DNA from: an uncultured Bryobacterales bacterium
GTDB taxonomy: Bacteria > Acidobacteriota > Terriglobia > Bryobacterales > UBA6623
Direction of reading: 5' to 3'
Assembly: GCA_951813065.1 (NCBI GenBank)
Contig: CATOTH010000005.1
Span: forward strand, 186,001 to 250,000
Length of the DNA: 64,000 nt
Part shown: in pieces, positions 1 through 7,997 of the stretch
How positions within the stretch are numbered: the stretch's first letter is position 1
How the letters are laid out: each line of letters opens with the position of its first letter
Notes under the pieces: model-generated
The model's input: only the letters and a program-made list of their open reading frames with translations
Databases searched by the model: none
Told to the model about the DNA's origin: nothing
Position numbers and translations under genes: made by a program

Positions 1-1758
1 CACGTCGAACAGCACCGCGTCAATGCCTTCGATCGCGTGTAGCCGGTCTGCCAGTTCGAACAGCCCTGCGGTTGGGAGAGTCGACACGGCAGCCGTCATG
101 CCGTCGACCGAATTGACCGGGCGCAGCGCGACCGCTTCCCCACCGGTCCGACTCAACGGCAGCAGGACCACCGGACATTGCCAGATCTCGTCGTAGAGGC
201 CCTCGGCCCGCAGGTACTCGGTGACAGCCCGGTCGACTTGCTGGAGCAGGCGAACGCGATCGTGCGTCAGCGTGGCCGGCTTGATTTCCCACTCCGTGGG
301 TGCAATTGCCCTGGGGGCCAGCGCCGCCACGATCCGATTCGTGCTCCGGAATTCATTCGTGATGGCTGTCGACAGGGGCAACAGGCGCTCGTAGGCGAAG
401 TCGCCGGAATGGAGCACGGTCAATTGAGCGTAGCTGCGGCTGTCGCCTTGGACGCCGACGCTCCGGATCGGAAGGAGGAACGCTCGATACCCGCCTTCCC
501 GAGCAATCGCCGCAATTCCGTCGTCGACGATCGGGTCTGCTCGTTCGCCGGAGCAGAGACAGCGAATTGCCAAGCCCGGACCCGGGAAGGGGTGGCGTTC
601 GAGCAGCGCCGAGGAGAGCCCGAGAGCGCGCCCCAGTTCTCGCACCTCGTCCTTGTAGAATTCGCTCAAGGGCTCCAGCACGCGGCCCTCTTCGATCAGT
701 TTCTGAATCCGCTCGACGCGATTGTGGTGGGTCTTGATGACGTCTGCAGCTTGCGTACCGCCTGATTCGATGGTGTCGGGGTAGATCGTTCCCTGCCCCA
801 GCATCCAGTCGTGCCCGCCATATTGCTCGCCTGCAAGAATCTCGTCCTGGACGTCAACAAAGGCTTGGCCGATCGCGGCCCGCTTGCTCTCCGGGTCGAC
901 AATGTCCCGCAAATTGCTCATGAACCGACCCGAGGCGTCACATACCTGCAAGCGCCCCAGGTCAAGCACGCGGAAGGACTCTTCGATCTCAGCCGTCTCG
1001 CCGTCTCGCATGAACCCGGTATCAACGTAAACACCCTCGACACGCTCCGTTCCGAGAGCCCGTACTGTCAGCGCATAGGCCACGGTCGAGTCAACGCCGC
1101 CGCTGAGGAAGAACAGGACCCGCCGACCGGCCACCGCGCTCGTGATCTGCCGGATGAGGTCCTCGACACGGCCCCGCGGATTCCAGTCAAGGCCGCACCC
1201 GCAAGCGTTGACCAGGAAGTTCCTCAATATCTCGGAGCCGTTGGGCGTGTGGACGACCTCCGGATGGAATTGCAGTCCATAGATGCCCCGCGCGGGATGC
1301 CCCATGGCGGCCACATCGCAGTCGCTGGTAGCTCCCAGAACCTGGAAGCCGTGCGGGAGTTGGGCGACGTGGTCACCGTGGCTCATCCAGACCTGTTGGT
1401 CGCGGTCCATCCCGTCGAAGAGTCCGCCGTCAAGACGAACTGACAAGTTGGCACTGCCGAACTCATGGGTGTGGCCGCGCTCGACAAGGCCGCCGAGATG
1501 CCCGGCGATGAGTTGGTGGCCGTAGCAGATCCCAAGCATGGGCCTGCCGATCTCGAAGAGTTCCGGGTCGGGCTGCGGGCTGGACTCGTCGAACACGCTC
1601 GACGGCCCTCCGGACAAGATGATACCGCTGTTCTCGGCAAGCTCCCCGGCAGGGGTGCCGATCGGGAAGATCTGGGCGTACGCTCCTAGCTCGCGAACTT
1701 TGCGAGCGATCAAGTGGCAGTACTGGCCACCGGAATCAAGGACTGCGACTGTTTCCAT
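1..1758 (-). CDS. guaA: GMP synthase (glutamine-hydrolysing), 3' end cut by window edge
   Basis: Converts XMP to GMP using ATP and glutamine, the last step of guanylate synthesis in the cytosol. From ATG at 1758 the minus strand stays open to base 1 (586 codons). The class I glutamine amidotransferase domain comes first, with nucleophile Cys78 in GICYGHQ and the histidine motif QFHPEV. The ATP-pyrophosphatase domain follows with its P-loop SGGVDST. The C-terminal dimerisation domain breaks off at AVLFDV, probably about a dozen residues short of the natural end. The protein is longer than the ~525-residue bacterial norm because of a segment around IKTHHN and HPFPGPG that recalls the longer eukaryote-type enzymes. 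The identification is secure; the long-form comparison is from memory. guaB, the preceding pathway step, lies at 34446-35903. Confidence 0.97.
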   Translation of the reverse strand, partial: METVAVLDSGGQYCHLIARKVRELGAYAQIFPIGTPAGELAENSGIILSGGPSSVFDESSPQPDPELFEIGRPMLGICYGHQLIAGHLGGLVERGHTHEFGSANLSVRLDGGLFDGMDRDQQVWMSHGDHVAQLPHGFQVLGATSDCDVAAMGHPARGIYGLQFHPEVVHTPNGSEILRNFLVNACGCGLDWNPRGRVEDLIRQITSAVAGRRVLFFLSGGVDSTVAYALTVRALGTERVEGVYVDTGFMRDGETAEIEESFRVLDLGRLQVCDASGRFMSNLRDIVDPESKRAAIGQAFVDVQDEILAGEQYGGHDWMLGQGTIYPDTIESGGTQAADVIKTHHNRVERIQKLIEEGRVLEPLSEFYKDEVRELGRALGLSSALLERHPFPGPGLAIRCLCSGERADPIVDDGIAAIAREGGYRAFLLPIRSVGVQGDSRSYAQLTVLHSGDFAYERLLPLSTAITNEFRSTNRIVAALAPRAIAPTEWEIKPATLTHDRVRLLQQVDRAVTEYLRAEGLYDEIWQCPVVLLPLSRTGGEAVALRPVNSVDGMTAAVSTLPTAGLFELADRLHAIEGIDAVLFDV

Positions 1759-1990
1759 CCGACGGGATTTCGCGGGCCCAAACGGGTCGGAAGCCACGTC
1801 CCGCGCGATTCAAGGTCTGCACTCATCGTATCCCACGGACAGCCCGGGATGCCAAAGCAGATCCGTGCCGTCAGGCCCCGTGCTAGGGGTCTCCTGCAGG
1901 AGGCCCCACCCCACAAACCAACTGCGGGCACTGGACCGTTGGACCAAGGCGGACATCGCAGCCTGAGGTTGATTGCCCCTCCGTTGTACT

Positions 1991-2019
1991 TTGACAATGT
2001 AGCCTGTAGTGGCTACATT
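1991..2019 (+). promoter_or_regulatory. Promoter with embedded palindromic operator for the toxin-antitoxin pair
   Basis: A perfect -35 box TTGACA (1991-1996) is followed after 17 bp by a -10 box TACATT (2014-2019). A perfect 9-bp inverted repeat, AATGTAGCC (1996-2004) and GGCTACATT (2011-2019) with a 6-bp spacer, fills the space between the boxes and covers the -10. This is where an autorepressing antitoxin would bind. The expected start of transcription falls at about 2025-2028, on or beside the antitoxin ATG, so the transcript would be leaderless. Confidence 0.7.
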
Positions 2020-2027
2020 TGGTAGTG

Positions 2028-2318
2028 ATGAAGACATCCGGTGTGCGAGAACTCAAGAATCGCCTGAGCGCTTACCTCCGGATGGTGGAACAAGGCGAGC
2101 GCGTGGCCGTCACGCACCGTGGGCGAATCGTGGCCGAATTGGGGCCCCCGACGCATACCACGGAGGACGAAGCCCAAGCCGATCTGCGGCGTCGTGCCCG
2201 AGCAGGAACCGTTCGTCTGGGCGCCCCCAACCGCCCGGACATCTACCCTGTCCCGTTCCGCCGACTGTCCTCGCGAACCGTACAGGATCTGCTGGACGAG
2301 GTGCGTGGAGAGCGGTGA
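2028..2318 (+). CDS. Phd/YefM-family antitoxin
   Basis: Small (96 aa) antitoxin partner of the PIN toxin that follows. The N-terminus carries the Phd/YefM pattern: KTSGVRELKNRLSAYLRMV, then an RVAVTHRGRIVAEL strand segment. The C-terminal half is charged and would wrap the toxin. I chose ATG 2028; GTG 2025 and TTG 2019 are in frame but overlap the promoter, and no Shine-Dalgarno is present. The stop codon overlaps the toxin start (GTGA at 2315-2318), so the two are translationally coupled. Probable function: DNA-binding autorepressor and toxin neutraliser. Confidence 0.85.
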   Translation: MKTSGVRELKNRLSAYLRMVEQGERVAVTHRGRIVAELGPPTHTTEDEAQADLRRRARAGTVRLGAPNRPDIYPVPFRRLSSRTVQDLLDEVRGER

Positions 2319-2755
2319 ATCTGTACGCGGAAACGAGCGCCGTTGTGGCGTGGCTTCTCGACGAAGAGCGAGGCGATCAGGCCCGGTCTCACCTCGCGGC
2401 CGCCGATGCCATCCACGCCTCCGACCTAACCGTCATCGAATGCGATCGGGCGTTTCGTCGCGCCGCCGCCACCGGACGACTAACGGCGCGCGAATCATCG
2501 CGTTTGGAGGCTATCATCGACACCGCCTCTGCCCACTGGACACTCTATGGCATGGATGCGGAAATCGTACATCGGTCCCGGCGCTCCTTCCCGCGCGAAC
2601 CGATCCGGGCGCTTGATGCCATTCATCTAGCCACCGCGCTGGCCGTTCGGAACTTATTCCCGGACATACACGTGTTGTCGTTCGATGACCGGATCCGCGC
2701 CAACGCGGCAGCCCTCGGATTCGGAGTGGCACCGACGTCCAGCAGGCAATCTTGA
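2315..2755 (+). CDS. PIN-domain (VapC-like) ribonuclease toxin
   Basis: A 146-aa PIN-domain protein starting at GTG 2315, overlapping the antitoxin stop by 4 bases. PIN toxins are Mg-dependent RNases that cleave tRNA or rRNA when released. Visible family features are the N-terminal YAETSAVVAWLL strand, the middle acidic motif VIECDRAF, LDAIHLATAL (third acidic site) and LSFDDRIRANAAALGF at the end. The first catalytic position, normally Asp (LDTS), reads Glu here (AETS). The open frame extends upstream to 2009, but that part overlaps the antitoxin and has no PIN similarity, so the short form is preferred. Confidence 0.82.
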   Translation: MNLYAETSAVVAWLLDEERGDQARSHLAAADAIHASDLTVIECDRAFRRAAATGRLTARESSRLEAIIDTASAHWTLYGMDAEIVHRSRRSFPREPIRALDAIHLATALAVRNLFPDIHVLSFDDRIRANAAALGFGVAPTSSRQS

Positions 2756-2790
2756 CACTGCTACAGAACGGCTCCACCGGAGCCCTTCAG

Positions 2791-3705
2791 CTACAGCTCG
2801 CTCTCGAGCTGGCGCAGGTACTGGGCAGACACCCTCGCGATTTCCTCTCCGCTCGGCTCAAACTGGAATACTTCCAGGGAGAGCCAGCCGTCATACCCGA
2901 TCTCCCTGAGAGCCCGTAGCGGAACGCTGAAATCGTAGTTGCCGGTTCCCGGATGGCGGCCGTCCATTTCGTTGATGTGCACGTGCTTGATCAGGTGCGC
3001 GTGGCGCCGGATCAACTCGTCGTGAGGGACCACCTCGGCGACCGCGTTGTGGGTGTCGAACATCGTCTGGATCGCCGGGTGCCCGATCTCGTCGACCAGT
3101 GCCGTGGTCTGCTCCATGGAGGTGAGCACGTCGCAAAGATGAGGCGCCAGCGTCTCCGGCAGGATGGAGACCCCCCTGTCACCCGCGTGGTCGGCCACCG
3201 AGGCAAGACCGTCGCGCAGACGCTTCACGGCATCTCCCACGGTCGAACCGTCAACCGCGCGCCGCTGCCTTCCCGAGCCCAGGATCATCAAGCCGTTGTC
3301 GCCGAGATCCGCGCACAGGTCGATGAGCCGGCGGAAGTATTCCCAGCTCTTCTCCCGCACCACGTCGTCCGGCGTGGTCACGTGCAACTCGCCGCGCGGC
3401 GCAGTGAGCAGGCTGTGGAGTCCAACATAGGCGACTCCCGTCTCAGCCATCGCCTCCCGGCATTCGCGGCGCCTTCCGGCAGGCAAGCCGGCCGGATCCT
3501 CCGAAAGAGTCCAAGGCGCGATCTCAAGGCCCGTGTAGCCGGTTGCCAGGGCTAGATCGCAGCCCTCGGCAAAGCCTGCGTCCTGGAAGGTCTCGTTGCA
3601 GACGGCAAGCCTGAAGCCTGGCTCCTCGGCAGCATGCTCATCCGGTCCCGGCGCGGGGGCGCAAGCGGCCGCCGAGACTCCGATCAGGAACGCGCGTCGC
3701 TTCAT
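2791..3705 (-). CDS. Exported sugar phosphate isomerase/epimerase-like TIM-barrel protein
   Basis: A 304-aa protein of the xylose isomerase-like TIM-barrel (AP endonuclease 2) superfamily, whose members isomerise or epimerise sugars or inosose-type polyols. Metal-site segments typical of the fold are visible: ILPETLAP, MFDTHNA, HVHINEMDG and LSLEVFQFE near the C-terminus. It starts at ATG 3705 with MKRRAFLIG, a twin-arginine-like signal; the segment SAAAC could act as a lipobox. The longer open frame back to 3996 overlaps the upstream gene and is not believed. It lies 4 bp after the amidohydrolase, so it is the last gene of an apparent three-gene operon running from 5945 to 2791. The substrate is unknown. 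Confidence 0.85.
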   Translation of the reverse strand: MKRRAFLIGVSAAACAPAPGPDEHAAEEPGFRLAVCNETFQDAGFAEGCDLALATGYTGLEIAPWTLSEDPAGLPAGRRRECREAMAETGVAYVGLHSLLTAPRGELHVTTPDDVVREKSWEYFRRLIDLCADLGDNGLMILGSGRQRRAVDGSTVGDAVKRLRDGLASVADHAGDRGVSILPETLAPHLCDVLTSMEQTTALVDEIGHPAIQTMFDTHNAVAEVVPHDELIRRHAHLIKHVHINEMDGRHPGTGNYDFSVPLRALREIGYDGWLSLEVFQFEPSGEEIARVSAQYLRQLESEL

Positions 3706-3709
3706 CACA

Positions 3710-4783
3710 CTACAGCTTGAAGAGCTTCCGCGCGTTGCCGCCGAAGATCTTCTCCTCGTCGCCGGACGACAGTCCGAGGCTTTGAACATGGCCGGCAATC
3801 GTCTTGGGATCGACCCACGGATGGTCGCTGGCGTAGAGCATCCGGTCAACGCCCACGTAGTCAATGCCGTACTGGATTGCCATCGGGATTGGCGAGACAG
3901 CGTCCAGATAGACGCTCCGGAGGTACTCACTGGGTGGCTTGACAATGTTCTCGGCCCCGCGCCCGAGGACCTGGGTCTGATGGTCGATCCGGCCAATGAG
4001 ATACGGGAGCGTGCCCCCGACGTGCGGACAGACGAGCTTCAATCGGGGATGCTTGTCAAGGATGCCGGCGAGAATGATGCGGCCGAGCGCGATCGTCGTG
4101 TCGAACATGAGCCCGAGCCCCGCCATCATCCCCCGGCCCTTGGTTTGCTCATAGGTCACCGGATGCGCGGGATGCAACAGGATCGGCACGTCCATGCGCT
4201 CGGCTTCGGCGAATAGCTCCGCGTATTCCGGTTCGTCCGGAAACCGGCCGTCAAGATTCGAGTACAGCAGCACGCCTTTCATCGACAGCTGGTTGACGCA
4301 GCGATCCAGTTCCTTGAGCGATGCATTCATGTCTTGCAGCGGCAGCACAATCAGACCCGCGAAGCGCTCGGGGTGGCGCTTGCCGAGATCGGCGATCCAG
4401 TCGTTGATGACGCGCGCCGCAGCCGGGCCTTCCGCGCCGAACGACTCGGGCCCGGGGTCATTCGTGCTGATGGTCGTCAGGCTGATCCCGGCTTCGTCCA
4501 TGTCGGCAAGCTTCGCGTCGACATCCATGTGCTTCTCGCGCAGGCGGCGATGCCAGGCGTCCTGGCCAGCCAGGCCGGTAACCACGTAAGTCTGGCCGTC
4601 CTTGCGGTAGGAATACGGCGGCTCCTTGCGCTTCGCCATCATCTCGACGAGTTCGGGCACGAAGAAATGGCTCTGGCAATCGACGGTGAAGTGGTCGGGC
4701 TTCTCATAGCCCCGAGCGGCCGTCGCGCCGGCGGCGGCTAGCGCGCCGCCTTGTATGAATTGCCTGCGGTTTGGTTCAGTCAC
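3710..4783 (-). CDS. Tat-exported amidohydrolase (amidohydrolase 2 / ACMSD-like family)
   Basis: A 357-aa metal-dependent hydrolase or decarboxylase of the amidohydrolase 2 family. The start MTEPNRRQFIQGG is a clear twin-arginine signal followed by an Ala-rich stretch, so the enzyme is likely periplasmic. Family landmarks are VDCQSHFFVPEL near the start (the usual first histidine pair region), ILLHPAHP, LVCPHVGGTLPYL and MLYASDHPW with the catalytic Asp late in the barrel. Family members hydrolyse or decarboxylate small aromatic or lactone substrates. The gene is 31 bp downstream of a Gfo/Idh/MocA gene and 4 bp upstream of the isomerase-like gene. The substrate cannot be read from sequence. 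Confidence 0.85.
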   Translation of the reverse strand: MTEPNRRQFIQGGALAAAGATAARGYEKPDHFTVDCQSHFFVPELVEMMAKRKEPPYSYRKDGQTYVVTGLAGQDAWHRRLREKHMDVDAKLADMDEAGISLTTISTNDPGPESFGAEGPAAARVINDWIADLGKRHPERFAGLIVLPLQDMNASLKELDRCVNQLSMKGVLLYSNLDGRFPDEPEYAELFAEAERMDVPILLHPAHPVTYEQTKGRGMMAGLGLMFDTTIALGRIILAGILDKHPRLKLVCPHVGGTLPYLIGRIDHQTQVLGRGAENIVKPPSEYLRSVYLDAVSPIPMAIQYGIDYVGVDRMLYASDHPWVDPKTIAGHVQSLGLSSGDEEKIFGGNARKLFKL

Positions 4784-4814
4784 CTGCCAACCTCTGCCTT
4801 TCCAGCGAAGGGCC

Positions 4815-5945
4815 CTAGGATGCCATCATCTCGTCCCAGGTGACCTCTTCCTTGCGGTCGATCGCCATCTGGCCCAGCAAGGCCGTCAGGGTGCTCTCCG
4901 CTCCACGCACTCCGGTGTTGGCCGGCTTGTCGTCGAGGATCCGGCCGAAGAACTCCTCAAGCGCGTCAATCGTGATGTCGTGTGGCGACTTCTCCTCGAC
5001 AATATCGTTTCTCCCACGATGGTACTTCCAGTAGCCGCGGGCCGTCTCCACCACGCCGCCGTCCAGAAAATACCGCTCGTACACCTCCCGGTAGAACGAC
5101 GGGGAAAGATAGGACCCGACCAGATTCGCCTGGGTATCGTTGCCGTAGTCGAAGGTCACGTTGAGGTGGTCGAGCAGGTCGCCGACCTTCATCACGGCCC
5201 GTCCGCCTGTCCCAATCGCCTTCTGCGGACGAGAGCCGATGAACCAGTTGAGGCAGTCAATGTTGTGGCAGAAGGTCTCGGTGATGATCTCCCCGTACGT
5301 CGCGCGCCAGATCTTCCATTGCTCGAGCTGTTCCTTCTCGTTCGTGGGCGCCGGCCGGGCCGGCTCCTTCCCCGTCATCCCGCTCTTGAGGAAATGCGAG
5401 TGCGCGAGGTTGACCTTGCTGCCGATACTGCCCGAGTCGATCAGATTCTTGGCGGCGTGGTAAACCTTTCCGTGGCGCTGCTGATAGCCGAAGGTGATGT
5501 TGAGATGGCGCGGGGCCGCGTCGGCCAGCCGCATCACCTTCTTCGCCCCGGCAAGATCTGCGGCGGCGGGCTTCTCGATGTAGATGTGCTTGCCGGACTT
5601 GAGCGCCAGCTCGAAGTGGTCCGGATGCATGTAGACTGGCGTTGCGATGATCAGGGCGTCGACATCGCTGGCAAGCACATCGTTCAAGTCCTTGTGGATC
5701 TTCACTCCGTCGAGCGAGACCTTCTCCCGCGCCCGCTCGATCGAGGCGTCCGAGACATCCGCCACCGAGACGAGCTTCGCCTGGGGCAGGCTCGCAAGAT
5801 GACGAGCATGACTGCTGCCCCGGCCGCCCAAGCCGATGATACCGACGGTCACCGCGGAGTTCGCGGCGCTGCCGGCGGCAGCGGCGAAAGGCATCACTGC
5901 GGTTGAGCGGATCAGTCCGCGTCTTGTGATCGATTTCGTGTTCAT
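4815..5945 (-). CDS. Tat-exported Gfo/Idh/MocA-family oxidoreductase
   Basis: A 376-aa NAD(P)-dependent oxidoreductase. An N-terminal Tat signal (ITRRGLIRS plus an Ala-rich segment) precedes the Rossmann motif VGIIGLGGRGSSHARHL. ALIIATPVYMHPDH and the catalytic-lysine motif IYIEKPAAA follow, then the C-terminal alpha/beta domain. Exported members such as Zymomonas glucose-fructose oxidoreductase keep their cofactor tightly bound; others (GH109) are NAD-using glycosidases. It is first in the operon with the amidohydrolase and isomerase-like genes, implying that all three act on one substrate outside the cytoplasm. Either sugar oxidation or GH109-like hydrolysis would fit. Confidence 0.9.
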   Translation of the reverse strand: MNTKSITRRGLIRSTAVMPFAAAAGSAANSAVTVGIIGLGGRGSSHARHLASLPQAKLVSVADVSDASIERAREKVSLDGVKIHKDLNDVLASDVDALIIATPVYMHPDHFELALKSGKHIYIEKPAAADLAGAKKVMRLADAAPRHLNITFGYQQRHGKVYHAAKNLIDSGSIGSKVNLAHSHFLKSGMTGKEPARPAPTNEKEQLEQWKIWRATYGEIITETFCHNIDCLNWFIGSRPQKAIGTGGRAVMKVGDLLDHLNVTFDYGNDTQANLVGSYLSPSFYREVYERYFLDGGVVETARGYWKYHRGRNDIVEEKSPHDITIDALEEFFGRILDDKPANTGVRGAESTLTALLGQMAIDRKEEVTWDEMMAS

Positions 5946-6441
5946 TGCGCTGGTTTCCTCGGTGACAATCCTACCACCGTATTGCTGCGGAAACTAGCTG
6001 CTCCAGTTCCCGACCAAATAGAATTCGCGCGACCTCTCGGGACCGTTCGGGGCTACCTGACGGGGGTGGGCAACGATTCCGGAATCGAATCCGAATACCA
6101 ATGCGGCGTGCTTGCGATGCCGCTCGTCATCGGTCGCGGAATGGAAATTGATTCGCTCGGAACCCGTTGGGCCAGCCCAGGCGGCTTGGCGCCCTGGTCG
6201 GGAATCCACGTCCAAATGACCCTTGACTGTTCCAAGTCGCGGTGCTAGCGTACCTCCAGCATCGTTGAACTGGCATACCCGAAAGTGACCATGCGCGGCG
6301 GCGCGAATCACACGGACCCAGCGTTCGGGCCGGGCTCAAGCCCGCCGTGGGACTTTGATTGAGCAGCCGCGAGGCCCCCCGGCATCTCGGTGGCTTGGTC
6401 ACACACTTGGTGAATCCCCGCAGCGACACGCAAGGAGAGAC
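5946..6441. other. Divergent intergenic region between two Gfo/Idh/MocA genes
   Basis: About 500 bp without a convincing gene. It separates the minus-strand operon (start 5945) from the plus-strand oxidoreductase (start 6442). It contains a good sigma-70-like promoter on the plus strand (6223-6251) and otherwise GC-rich sequence with no repeat I could define. Confidence 0.5.
6223..6251 (+). promoter_or_regulatory. Candidate sigma-70 promoter for the 6442 oxidoreductase
   Basis: TTGACT (6223-6228), 17-bp spacer, TAGCGT (6246-6251). It would give a leader of roughly 185 nt before the ATG at 6442, which has its own Shine-Dalgarno (AAGGAGAG, 6432-6439). Confidence 0.45.
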
Positions 6442-7734
6442 ATGAAACGTTCCATTGGAATCACCCGTCGCGAGGCCTTGGGAGCGGCAACGGCCGGACT
6501 GGCGATTCGCGCCAGCGCGGCGTCGCCCAACGATCAACTCGGCGTCTCGATCATCGGCGTCGGAGGGATGGGCCATGGCCATGTCGAGCGAGTCCTGACC
6601 CGTGACGATGTCCGCATCGTCTCCCTTTGCGACGTCGATCAAGCCAATCTTGAGCGAGCCGGGCAGACCGTGAATCGAGCGCGGGGAGCAACACCCGTGC
6701 AGCTCGGGGACTTCCGGAGAGTACTCGAGGACGATTCCGTTGACGCGGTCATCATTGCGACGCCGCACCACTGGCACGCCCTGATGGCGGTCCTTGCAAT
6801 GCAAGCGGGCAAGGACGTCTACGTCGAGAAGCCGGCCAGCCATGTCTTCCGCGAAGGCCGACTTCTGGTGGACGCGGCCAAGAAGTACGGCCGAATCGTT
6901 CAGCACGGAACCCAGATGCGCTCCAGCGAGGTGACGAAGAAAGCCGACGAGCTGCTCAAGCAGGGCATCATCGGGGAAGTCAAGACGACCAAGGCGTGGA
7001 ACTGCCAGCTGCACGTCCATGAGCAGACCAAGCCCAACGCGCCGGTCCCGCCCGGTGTCAACTACGACCTGTGGGTCGGGCCGGCCCCCTTCGACGGGGT
7101 GTTTAATCCCAACCACTACAACCGGCACTGGAACTGGTACCGCCGGTTCGGAAACGGCGACATAGGCGGCGACGGCCCCCACGACATCGACCTGGCCCGC
7201 TGGGGACTGGGGGTGGAGACTCACCCGATCCGGATCACGGCCCACGGAAGCCACATCGCTCTCGAGGGGGAGCGCGAGTTCCCGGACAACATGATGGTCG
7301 CCTACCAGTACGCCGACGACAAGGTCCTGCTGTACGAGGATCGCGGCTGGACACCGTACGGGATGCACGGATTCGACAGCGGCAACGCCTTCTACGGCAC
7401 GGAGGGGTACATGATCTTCTCCCGCCGGGGATACTTTCAGGTCTATCTGGGCAAGGACGAGGAAAAGGGTCCCGGGATGTCCGAAGGCCCCAGAGGGCAC
7501 CCCGAGCACATGTACAACTTCCTCGATTCCGTGCGGAGCAGGGAGCAGCCGGTCGCAAACGCCGAGATCGCCCATCTCTCATGCGGGCTGGTCCATTTGG
7601 GCGAGATCGCCTACCGCGTTGGTCGCGTCCTGGACTTCGATCCGGAGCAGGAGCAGTTCATTGACGATCCTGAAGCCGACAAACTGCTCACGAAGGAATA
7701 CCGAGAGCCCTGGGTCATCCCGGATCCGGTCTAG
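6442..7734 (+). CDS. Tat-exported Gfo/Idh/MocA-family oxidoreductase
   Basis: A 430-aa protein with a twin-arginine signal (GITRREALGAA) and then a Rossmann domain (VSIIGVGGMGHGHV). The middle motif is VIIATPHHWHAL and the lysine motif is VYVEKPASH. The C-terminal part contains tryptophan-rich segments (NRHWNWYRRFGNGD) and HDIDLARWGLG, with a His that is often catalytic in this family. The start at ATG 6442 is preceded by a strong ribosome-binding site; the open frame continues upstream to 6355 without support. This subtype is common in Acidobacteria and Planctomycetes and is probably periplasmic. The substrate is unknown. Confidence 0.9.
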   Translation: MKRSIGITRREALGAATAGLAIRASAASPNDQLGVSIIGVGGMGHGHVERVLTRDDVRIVSLCDVDQANLERAGQTVNRARGATPVQLGDFRRVLEDDSVDAVIIATPHHWHALMAVLAMQAGKDVYVEKPASHVFREGRLLVDAAKKYGRIVQHGTQMRSSEVTKKADELLKQGIIGEVKTTKAWNCQLHVHEQTKPNAPVPPGVNYDLWVGPAPFDGVFNPNHYNRHWNWYRRFGNGDIGGDGPHDIDLARWGLGVETHPIRITAHGSHIALEGEREFPDNMMVAYQYADDKVLLYEDRGWTPYGMHGFDSGNAFYGTEGYMIFSRRGYFQVYLGKDEEKGPGMSEGPRGHPEHMYNFLDSVRSREQPVANAEIAHLSCGLVHLGEIAYRVGRVLDFDPEQEQFIDDPEADKLLTKEYREPWVIPDPV

Positions 7735-7916
7735 CACTCGCAACCCACCTGTGATCCCAGGCCACATGCGGGCTCCCGCCAGCAGGCCCCCGATCATTGC
7801 CACCTCCACCGTCGCCGAACAGGCGCGGAAGCTGGATGGTTTCCGGACGGCCCCCGAAACGAGGTGTCGCCTCGCGTCCACGCTCGCCAGCTCGCAGCGA
7901 AGTGTGGCGTACGGTC

Positions 7917-7925
7917 TGATACGAT
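7917..7925 (+). promoter_or_regulatory. Candidate extended -10 promoter
   Basis: TG-A-TACGAT (7917-7925) is an extended -10 element about 73 bp before the start codon at 7998. No clear -35 box is present 17 bp upstream. The rest of 7735-7997 holds no recognisable gene. Confidence 0.3.
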
Positions 7926-7997
7926 CCCCGTAAGTTCCGCGAGCCCCGGCGAACGCTCCACCGCGGCGGTTCGGATTGGATTATTCCAAGGCGCTTC

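Noticed and set aside
1..1758. guaA as a broken pseudogene
   Set aside because: No complete frame is visible only because the gene runs off the window; the minus frame is open from 1758 to 1 with all motifs intact.
6127..7575. 482-codon minus-strand open frame
   Set aside because: Lies antisense to the Gfo/Idh/MocA gene at 6442-7734; long antisense frames are expected in GC-rich coding DNA and the translation has no domain character.
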